The translations under genes and the position numbers were made by a program. Positions 1 through 6,600 of a DNA stretch of 6,750 nucleotides are shown in pieces. This DNA is from Anaerolineales bacterium. GTDB lineage: Bacteria; Chloroflexota; Anaerolineae; Anaerolineales; E44-bin32. The DNA lies in contig WVZH01000555.1 in the NCBI GenBank assembly GCA_011772595.1, positions 1 to 6,750 on the forward strand, written 5' to 3'. The first letter of the stretch is position 1; each line of letters opens with the position of its first letter. The notes below the pieces were generated by a model. The model saw only the letters and a program-made list of their open reading frames with translations. It did no database searches and was not told the DNA's origin.

Positions 1-2150
1 CAGGCCGTGATGCCGTTGATGGATACGCATGGATCTATGGGCGCTGCTGCGTATAGTCTGAACATAAGATCAAGACCGGCTCCGTACCCCACCATGAACC
101 ATGAAGCTCCAACTGTGTTGCTTCTGGCTACATTAAATGAAGCACCCAAGTATTGGTCAGACGAAACACCCAAACTGTAGGTGGCATTGACACTGCTAGG
201 GCTTTTGAGAACAATCCAATAGCTGCTATTGGCGCTTAATGTGGGTTGATTTGGGAAGGACACGTTTACCCAGACCATAGATCCTGTGGGAACTGAGGAC
301 GTAGGCACCGTGACTTTCCCACCTGAAACCGCTGATCCGCTTGGTTTGTTTGCGCTTTCGGTCTGAATCTCCACGTTTAAATCGCCAAAAGCTCCGTTTG
401 TTCCCCAGTATCCCTTATGCATGTGAAGTGCCAAATGGCTCAGTTTCACATCTTCTACCGGTGAAAGCACCCTCTGAGCGATCCACTGCGTCGCATTTGT
501 CAGATATACGGACTCGCCAGCATTCACACTGCCGGTCGAGACAGACTGATTAGCAAACAAAGTCATGCCGCTGATTTCCATCGTGGCGTTGGACACGTAT
601 CCCGTCAGGAGTTGACTGAAGACGGGGATCTTGACGTACACCGTCTGCCCCCCGGGCATGCCGAGAGAAGCGGGCCAAACACCGACGATTCCATCAGGAT
701 CATCCGTGGTTGTTACAACAGCATCTCGAAATCTTACAAGGGCAACTTTATCGACCAGGATTCCACCCCATTGGGTATTGCTAACCTGGGCATGCAACGT
801 AACGGGGCCAGTCGCTTGGAAACTGGTGGTTGAATACCACTTGTACTCGTGGAAATTGACAACCTGAGAAGTCAAGTCAGGCAGGCTGCTGCCGGTTCCG
901 GTGACACGCAGCCTGAGAGTGTAGTGACCCACCAGGTTTATCCTGGCCTTAACGTAATACTTGTACCACCCACCTGACCCAGTAAAGGTAATGCTTGTGA
1001 CCTCTCCACTTGAGCGCCGCAACACGGCAGAGTATCCATCGCCATCTGGATCATTCGCCAGCGCATCCACAAAGGCTTCCGTATTCGTAGCATTGTAGTC
1101 TTCCGCCTCGAACCAGTAGGCAAGACTATTCCCCCAAGAGTCCTCGTACGTTTCTTGCTCATTGTTCAATCCATCCGCATCTTCGTCATCAGTCGGAACA
1201 ACTATGTCTCCACTCAGCGAATCCTTCAAGCTCCAAACACAGTCGTGAACCGTGTCCACTCCCGTATGCGCCTCAATCTCCCATTCCCCAAAGTCAGCGT
1301 TCCAAACGTACATGACAAGATCATCCTCGGCCACCCCGCTGGGTAGACTTTCGTAGCCTATCTTGATAGCTATCCTGTCGATCATCTCTCTCTCGGTGCT
1401 CTCTATGTCAACATAAGATCCCGCAAAACCCGGTAGAGGATCCACGTTCTGATATGGGCCTGTTCCGGGATTCACAACCGTGATGCTCGGCTCGGGATTG
1501 GTTGAACCAGGCAGGTAATCTATAGCCACGCTGACCTCCAAGGTCTCATCAATCGTAACAGTGTCAACTTGGATGGTTTCTATCCCGAAGGTGGTGTAAC
1601 TGAATGGGTCCGGGTCCCCATTGTCTGGTATTAGGTCGCCGTCGATGTCCGCCGAAGTGGTGAGCACAACCACCCCATCCTTCTCGAGTATCAGTTCCCC
1701 ATCTTCCGCATGCAATTCCAATGCGCGCACGCATCCAGCTACATCAGGTGCGTCTCCAAAACGCCTAGTCGCAAGCCAGACTTGCCCTTCAAGATCACTT
1801 CCCCTGTAGTAAATGGCCGCTCCTGCCGGTCGCTGTTCAACCCAAGTGACATAGAGAATTCCACTGCTCGCGTCAAACGCTATCTGCGGCCAAACGGAAT
1901 CTGTGAGGCTTTCAGTTAGCCTTACAGAGGGATTTCGGTCATTTCCGAGCCCCATATTGCCCGTATAGTTGTTTCTATAGAATATCTCCCATTGATCATC
2001 CAACGGCTCCTGCCAAACCTGGTGAACAAACCCGTTCGGGTCCAAAACTGCATCCAGGCGACGCCCTACTCCTCTAGAGGCTTCCACCGTCAGCAAGCTA
2101 GATGACGTTGAGACTAGAACTAGAAGCAAGAAGAAACCTATCTTTCTCAT
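1..2150 (-). CDS. Large modular secreted/surface protein, 5' part (716 codons, runs off left edge)
   Basis: I translated the minus strand from the ATG at 2150 and found 716 codons without a stop; the gene continues beyond position 1. Residues 1-24 are a signal peptide (MRKIGFFLLLVLVSTSS, then a likely cut after VEA). Residues 40-130 hold two similar units (VWQ...WEIFYR and VTWVE...IYYR) like blades of a sialidase-type beta-propeller, but only about two are present. Residues 168-182 (ADIDGDLIPDNGDPDP) and 321-333 (DDEDADGLNNEQE) resemble thrombospondin type 3 calcium repeats. Residues 346-475 begin with WFEAEDYN and end with GGILVDKVALVRF, a pattern like CBM6/CBM35 carbohydrate-binding modules, with another acidic loop (DPDGDG, 367-372) near the start. 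Residues about 550-665 resemble beta-sandwich domains ending in SSYWIVLKS. There are eight N-x-S/T sequons. No catalytic motif is recognised. The role is probably surface adhesion or carbohydrate binding. Start and frame are firm; the function is inferred. Confidence 0.9.
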   Translation of the reverse strand, partial: MRKIGFFLLLVLVSTSSSLLTVEASRGVGRRLDAVLDPNGFVHQVWQEPLDDQWEIFYRNNYTGNMGLGNDRNPSVRLTESLTDSVWPQIAFDASSGILYVTWVEQRPAGAAIYYRGSDLEGQVWLATRRFGDAPDVAGCVRALELHAEDGELILEKDGVVVLTTSADIDGDLIPDNGDPDPFSYTTFGIETIQVDTVTIDETLEVSVAIDYLPGSTNPEPSITVVNPGTGPYQNVDPLPGFAGSYVDIESTEREMIDRIAIKIGYESLPSGVAEDDLVMYVWNADFGEWEIEAHTGVDTVHDCVWSLKDSLSGDIVVPTDDEDADGLNNEQETYEDSWGNSLAYWFEAEDYNATNTEAFVDALANDPDGDGYSAVLRRSSGEVTSITFTGSGGWYKYYVKARINLVGHYTLRLRVTGTGSSLPDLTSQVVNFHEYKWYSTTSFQATGPVTLHAQVSNTQWGGILVDKVALVRFRDAVVTTTDDPDGIVGVWPASLGMPGGQTVYVKIPVFSQLLTGYVSNATMEISGMTLFANQSVSTGSVNAGESVYLTNATQWIAQRVLSPVEDVKLSHLALHMHKGYWGTNGAFGDLNVEIQTESANKPSGSAVSGGKVTVPTSSVPTGSMVWVNVSFPNQPTLSANSSYWIVLKSPSSVNATYSLGVSSDQYLGASFNVARSNTVGASWFMVGYGAGLDLMFRLYAAAPIDPCVSINGITA

Positions 2151-2157
2151 TTGTGTT

Positions 2158-2162
2158 CTCCC
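2158..2162 (-). promoter_or_regulatory. Ribosome binding site of the left-hand surface protein
   Basis: On the minus strand the sequence AAGGGAG ends 7 nt before the ATG at 2150, with GGGAG at 2158-2162. This is good SD spacing. It supports the chosen start, as does the signal peptide that begins directly at that ATG. Confidence 0.7.
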
Positions 2163-2197
2163 TTCTCAGAAACCTCGAATAGATTTCAACAATAAGC

Positions 2198-2211
2198 TAT
2201 GCGCACGCATA
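2198..2211. repeat. 14-bp dyad upstream of the left-hand surface gene
   Basis: TATGCGCACGCATA is an inverted repeat with perfect 6-bp arms around a 2-bp centre. The spacer is too small for a stable RNA hairpin, so a protein operator fits better than a terminator. It lies 48-61 nt upstream of the ATG at 2150 and abuts the weak TATA-like CTTATTG on the minus strand. Chance occurrence is possible. Confidence 0.4.
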
Positions 2212-2358
2212 CTTTAGTCTTGTTCTGCCTCAAATTGCGGTTTCTTCTAGGCTGGCCAACTGACGAATGCCTTGAAAGAGTCAGGATGCGCGCACAAGAC
2301 TACAAAGACTAACCAAAAATCTTTCCATCTGCAACAAGAAACCCCAAACATAAGAACT

Positions 2359-3459
2359 CTAGACCAACGCCTTCAACGCTTTCACGGTTTTCCTTGCAGC
2401 ATGCCCATCCCCAAAAGGATTTGGCAAGTCCTTCAACTTGGTCTCCAAGCCCGCGACGGCCAGCCATCGCCGTACTTCCCGCACAATTCGCTGTCTGCTA
2501 TTTCCGACAAGTATATTGGCTCCCAGCTCGACCGTCTCTATCCACTCCGTGCGTGCTCTCAGAGTCACGCAGAAGGTGTGAAGCCAGAACGCCTCCTTCT
2601 GCAGGCCACCCGAATCAGTAAAGACCATCCTACAATCTTTCACCAACCGAAGCATCTCATGATAGCCAACGGGATCAACCAGCCTCACATTCGTAGACGC
2701 TTCTACACTCTTCAATAGACCGGTAACCTTCAATCGCTCCATCGTCCTCGGATGCGCAGGAAAGACTATCGACAACTCCTCCAACTGGATCATGGCGCCT
2801 ACTATACTCGACAACGTATCTGGACTATCCACATTCTCCGGCCTATGAACTGTAAGCACCGCGTATCCATCGGTCTCCAAACCGAGCCTCTCCAGAACAG
2901 AAGCCTTCATGCATGCATCCAGATGCCGCAACAAGGCATCATACATCGTGTCCCCGGTCAAACGGATCTGCTCTTTGGACACGCCCTCCTTCAGTAGGTT
3001 CTTCCGACAGTTCTCAGTTGCACAAAACAACATTCTCGAGCAATGGTCCGTCAACCGACGATTCACCTCCTCCGGCATCCGCAGATCATAACTTCGCGCT
3101 CCCGCCTCTACGTGCGCAACCGGGACGTGAAGCTTCGCTGCTGCAAGGGCACCAGCTAGGGTGGAGTTCGTGTCGCCCGGAACCAACACGAGATCAGGCG
3201 TCAACTCCTTGATCGTCTTCTCCAACCCCGCTAGCATCTGTCCCGTTTGCCAGCCGTGAGATCCTGATCCAACGCCTAAATTGACTGTGGGGTTCGGCAA
3301 TTCTAATTCGCCGAAGAAGACCTTTGACATCTCGAAGTCGTAATGCTGTCCCGTGTGAACGATCTGAAGCTCTATCGCACCGTCCTTTAGCGCCTCGTGA
3401 ACTATCGGCGCCGACTTGATGATCTGCGGTCGAGCTCCTAAAACGAGCATTAACTTCAT
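2359..3459 (-). CDS. wecB: Non-hydrolysing UDP-N-acetylglucosamine 2-epimerase family enzyme, WbpI-like
   Basis: The product is a cytoplasmic sugar-nucleotide epimerase of 366 residues, normal for the family. The family inverts C2 of UDP-GlcNAc or of related diacetamido sugar acids. From the preferred start the N-terminus reads MKLMLVLGARPQIIK, the family's nucleotide-binding opening. Residues matching the known catalytic set are Asp96 (GDTNST), Glu118 (HVEAG), Glu130/131 (PEEVNR) and His205 (VHRPEN); SGGLQKEA at 283-290 is the C-terminal UDP-binding motif. GARPQ, HTGQHYD, GDTNSTLAGALAA, MPEEVNR and TEWIETVE resemble the WbpI branch (UDP-GlcNAc3NAcA epimerases) more than classical WecB (GTRPE, HGDTTT), so the exact substrate is uncertain. 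An upstream in-frame ATG at 3465 would add two residues, but the SD-like GGAG touches it directly and lies 6 nt from the ATG at 3459. The gene is divergent from the 3641 gene and probably supplies sugars for surface glycans. Confidence 0.93.
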   Translation of the reverse strand: MKLMLVLGARPQIIKSAPIVHEALKDGAIELQIVHTGQHYDFEMSKVFFGELELPNPTVNLGVGSGSHGWQTGQMLAGLEKTIKELTPDLVLVPGDTNSTLAGALAAAKLHVPVAHVEAGARSYDLRMPEEVNRRLTDHCSRMLFCATENCRKNLLKEGVSKEQIRLTGDTMYDALLRHLDACMKASVLERLGLETDGYAVLTVHRPENVDSPDTLSSIVGAMIQLEELSIVFPAHPRTMERLKVTGLLKSVEASTNVRLVDPVGYHEMLRLVKDCRMVFTDSGGLQKEAFWLHTFCVTLRARTEWIETVELGANILVGNSRQRIVREVRRWLAVAGLETKLKDLPNPFGDGHAARKTVKALKALV

Positions 3460-3465
3460 AGGCAT

Positions 3466-3469
3466 CTCC
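3466..3469 (-). promoter_or_regulatory. Ribosome binding site deciding the epimerase start
   Basis: On the minus strand GGAG is followed immediately by ATGCCTATG. It has no spacing to the first ATG (3465) but 6 nt to the second (3459). This and the family's usual MK-hydrophobic start favour 3459. Confidence 0.55.
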
Positions 3470-3497
3470 GTGCGTGAGAGTTTAACTGGCTTCTAGA

Positions 3498-3513
3498 ACT
3501 TCTCTCCAGAAGT
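3498..3513. repeat. Inverted repeat ACTTCT-n4-AGAAGT upstream of the TATA-like box
   Basis: Perfect 6-bp arms surround CTCC. It ends directly before the TATA-like element and shares the core CTTCT/AGAAG with the second dyad at 3528-3542. A further palindrome, TTCTAGAA, at 3491-3498 touches its left side. It is an operator candidate. Confidence 0.5.
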
Positions 3514-3514
3514 A

Positions 3515-3523
3515 TTAAAAATA
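3515..3523 (+). promoter_or_regulatory. Candidate archaeal TATA box for the 1028-residue protein gene
   Basis: TTAAAAATA follows a purine-rich AGAAG that could serve as a BRE element. With usual archaeal spacing, transcription would begin near 3543-3548, giving a leader of about 95 nt. An alternative TATAAG lies at 3533-3538. The assignment assumes an archaeal host. Confidence 0.4.
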
Positions 3524-3527
3524 GATT

Positions 3528-3542
3528 GCTTCTATAAGAAGC
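3528..3542. repeat. Inverted repeat GCTTCT-n3-AGAAGC downstream of the TATA-like box
   Basis: Perfect 6-bp arms surround ATA. The centre lies about 30 bp (near three helical turns) from the centre of the dyad at 3498-3513, which has the same core. It covers the expected region between TATA box and transcription start. Another palindrome, TCTAGA, follows at 3544-3549. Confidence 0.5.
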
Positions 3543-3569
3543 GTCTAGAGTGGCTAGTTAAGATTCTGC

Positions 3570-3597
3570 CTCTCGCAGCGCCGAGAGAGGGGCGCTG
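3570..3597 (+). promoter_or_regulatory. Leader segment with two mutually exclusive hairpins
   Basis: Hairpin A pairs CTCTCG (3570-3575) with CGAGAG (3582-3587) around a 6-nt loop. Hairpin B pairs CAGCGCC (3576-3582) with GGCGCTG (3591-3597) around an 8-nt loop. The loop of A is the left arm of B, so both cannot form together. B has seven G-C-rich pairs and should be the more stable. The segment lies in the probable 5' leader, ending 23 nt before the first SD. It could stabilise the message or modulate translation; it matches no riboswitch class known to me. Confidence 0.4.
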
Positions 3598-3620
3598 AAA
3601 GAACAAAATACCCAAAATTT

Positions 3621-3634
3621 AGGAGAAAGGAGAA
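3621..3634 (+). promoter_or_regulatory. Tandem duplicated ribosome binding site
   Basis: The heptamer AGGAGAA occurs twice in direct succession (3621-3627 and 3628-3634). The second AGGAG ends at 3632, 8 nt before the ATG at 3641, which is good SD spacing; the first is 15 nt away. The second copy is probably the functional site and it supports the start. Confidence 0.7.
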
Positions 3635-3640
3635 AGTACT

Positions 3641-6600
3641 ATGAAAAAAATCGGAATAGCACTGACACTGAGCCTGATCGCGACTATGCTCTTGATTCCC
3701 AATACTCTCACGATATCGTCTGCATACGATGTTAAAAAGGTGAAGGTGATTCCAGCGCCGGTGCAGTTCTGGCGTGAATTCATCGGCGGCGTGACAGATA
3801 TCATCGTCTCTGACCCACCAGATTGGCCCGAAGGCGTAGCTCTCGTTCGTGACTACGTGGTGCTCCATGAAGGTGAAGACCCCATCCCGTTGGAGGCGCT
3901 CACCTGGCCAGGGACGGAAGAACTGCCGTGGGAACGCATCGACATCGAACCCTACATCCTGGAACCCGGCGAGACCGCCGAATATGATATCCCGACGGTC
4001 GAAACCGATGCTGCCGTGCTGGTGCGCTACACGGTTGCGTGGGCGTCGACCCCCGACGTCATCGAGGCCCACTTCGTCAACGAGGCGATCCTGGAAAGCT
4101 CGAGCCCGCAAGTGATCGTCGGCCAGCTAACCAACTTCGACGTACACAACGACTACCACGAAGCCGTTGACAATTTTGAACTCGAACTCTACGGGATCCA
4201 ACCATCCGACGTTGAGGCGTGGTTCCCTGGTTGGGGCGCGCCGCCGCAGATCAATGCAATACCGGGCGGCACCGAGATTATCTGGCTGGATCCGACGCAG
4301 CCGATTCCACCCTGCCACTGGGAACACTTTGGCCTACACTTGAAGCCAGGAGTGATCGCCACCGGCGTCAAAGCCTACTGGACCCAACTTCAGAGGACAC
4401 TGGACAAGAGAGTCTACGTTGACCTGCTGAAAAACGGCGATTTCAGTAGCGGACTCGACTGTTGGAACATACGCGTTGAAAAAGGTCACGAAGTTAGAAT
4501 GTACGATGGACCCACGTGGCTGGCCACCCGACCTCTCGGCTCCGGTTGGACCGATGTTAACGTGATCCACGAACCAGGCAGGACAAGCGTGCTCGACATC
4601 GTGCAGACCGTAAGCGACGGTGACGGAGACTGGACCGGCGCAATCCAAAAGGTGAACCGAGACGTATCGGGATTCAGTGAACTCTACTTCGAAGCGGACG
4701 GAAAAGCCATCTTCCAGTCGCTTGCAGGCGACGGTTGGGTGGGCGGCGAATATCCGGTCCACTTCATCATAACATACCAAGACATCAACGGAGTTGATCA
4801 CGATGCCTTCCTTGGCTGGCCGCCCAACCCCGCTTGGCAACAAGGGTTCTACTACTTGGCAGGAAACCTGCCAAATGAGCCCTACTCGAACCAAGTGGCC
4901 CAGAATACATGGTTCCATTACAAGTCGCCCAACCTCATGACTCTGAGTCCAGCTCCCAAAATAGTCAAGACAGTCCGCCTCTACAGTAGTGGCTGGGCCT
5001 ATCACGGACGAATGGACAATGCGCAGTTGTATGGAACTCTACCAAGCGCTGAGCTGGGAGACATCATCCACGTAGAGCTGGAAGTCACTGTTCCCTCCGG
5101 CGAGACCGCGACAGTCGTGGACACGCTCCCAAGCGAGTTGAGCTACATCGCTGGAACATTCACCGTGAACGGCGTGTCAGCAACCCCGACAATCACGAAG
5201 ACCAGTCCTCCACCACCAATAATCACTGAGCTCTCTTACACCGTCACAACCCCAGGAATCCACCTGATAGCGTTCGACTGCAAAGTGGACAATGCGTACT
5301 GGGAAGACCGTGAAGTGTGCAATGTGGCCACCGCAACGTGGTATGACGCGGCAGGCGTTGCCATCGAAACAAAGGAAGACATCGAATGCTTCACTATCCA
5401 CGCATTCTGGCAACTCCACAAAAACGTTGGCATACCCAAGGCAGACGTGATCTTCGCCATAGATTTGACCGGAAGCATGTGGGATGAGATAGCCACGGTG
5501 AAGGCCCAGGCGACAAACATTATGAACAGCTTGGCTGCACAAATTGCAGACGTGCAGTTCGGCTTGATCTCTTACATGGACTACAACGGAACTTACAGCA
5601 CAACTGCGCCAGGATCGGTTCCTCTGACGTACACTGCTCTGTACGGCAGTACAGCTTCAGGTGACTATCCCTACAACCTTGACCAAGACATAACGAACAA
5701 CATCCCCTTAATGACCGCGAAGATAAACGGTCTAACGATCGGCTGGGGCGCCGACGGCCCACAAGACTACACCAGAATTATCCACGAAAGCTGGAACGAT
5801 CCCAACCTGCACTGGAGAACGGGCGCGAAACGAATACTGATCCTATTCGGCGACAACGTGCCACACGACACCAACTTCGACTACGACAACGACGGTACTC
5901 TCGAGAACACTGGGGGCGACCCGGGACGCGACACAATCCTCGGAACAACCGACGACCTTGACTTCGAGACAGAGGTCGCGAATGCGGCAACAAACGGCGT
6001 GCACATCATGGCTGTCTACAGCGGAAGCTTAGGTGCACGATTCCCGTGGACGTACATGGCAGACGAAACTGGTGGAGAATACTTCGAGCTCACTGAGGCT
6101 GAGCAGATCCCTGACGCCATTAAAGAACTGATCAAGAGACAGGCCGAAGAAACCCTAACCATCAAGGAACAGACAGAAGTCCAATGGGCAGTAGTAATGG
6201 ACGTTGTCAACCCGTTCAGCTACACCATGAAGAACGTATCGATCAAAGACAACTTCGGTGCTGAACTGAAGGTCGACGAGGTCATAACTCCGCCCGACAC
6301 AAACCATGATGGCATCGTAAACATTCATGACCTTTCGAGAGTTGCCTCAGACTACGGAACCAGAGCTCTCATAGAACCGGATCAATGGGACCCTGCGACA
6401 GACATGAACCTCGATGGCGTCGTTGACATCCGCGATTTGGCTGTCGTCTCGCGAAACTTCGGATTGACTTTGTGGCTGACCGGAAAAACCGACAAGGTCC
6501 ATCTGTTCTGGTACATCGGAGACCTCCTTCCAGGTGAAACCGCCAGAATCATAATCTTGGTTTCAACAGATCTCAACCCAGCTGGACAGCAAGAGTATAC

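Larger units (their letters stand above)
2151..2358. other. Intergenic spacer between two minus-strand genes
   Basis: This 208-bp gap separates the epimerase stop at 2359 from the ATG at 2150. I see no credible coding frame. Near the epimerase end, the minus strand has short T-rich runs (T5 at 2315-2319 and scattered TTT) that could act as an archaeal oligo-T terminator, though none is strong. Near the ATG there is a dyad at 2198-2211, followed on the minus strand by CTTATTG (about 2191-2197), a weak TATA-like element. A start about 25 nt further on would give a leader of roughly 20 nt carrying the SD. The gap length suggests separate transcription units, but read-through cannot be excluded. 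Confidence 0.5.
3470..3560. promoter_or_regulatory. Divergent promoter region between the epimerase and the 1028-residue surface protein
   Basis: The two genes point away from each other, and the only A/T-rich block in the gap is around 3513-3540. On the plus strand it gives TTAAAAATA (3515-3523) and TATAAG (3533-3538); on the minus strand it gives TATTTTTAATA and CTTATAG. The block may therefore hold core promoters for both directions. It is surrounded by TTCT/AGAA-based inverted repeats (listed separately), which suggests regulation. No promoter can be proved from sequence alone. Confidence 0.5.

Noticed and set aside
938..1162. Minus-strand open frame of 74 codons and several plus-strand frames within 341-1919
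   Set aside because: All are shadows in other frames of the continuous minus-strand frame that starts at 2150.
2071..2080. Perfect 10-bp palindrome CCTCTAGAGG
   Set aside because: It lies inside the coding sequence just after the signal peptide with no promoter context; probably chance.
2287..2294. TGCGCGCA palindrome in the 2151-2358 spacer
   Set aside because: It is only 8 bp of alternating GC and too short to support a regulatory claim.
2311..2358. Terminator for the epimerase gene
   Set aside because: The minus strand has only short T runs and no stem; archaeal oligo-T termination is possible but the signal is too weak to call as a feature.
2272..2718. Plus-strand open frame of 148 codons over the 3' end of the epimerase
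   Set aside because: It is antisense to conserved epimerase motifs (SGGLQKEA, TEWIETVE) and its product looks like no protein family.
3554..4111. Minus-strand open frame of 185 codons overlapping the start of the surface-protein gene
   Set aside because: It lies antisense to the signal peptide and first domain of a well-supported gene, has an arginine-rich low-complexity composition and no recognisable domain.
4334..5005. Minus-strand open frame of 223 codons
   Set aside because: It is fully antisense to the galactose-binding-like module of the 1028-residue protein. No SD, signal or family resemblance was seen.
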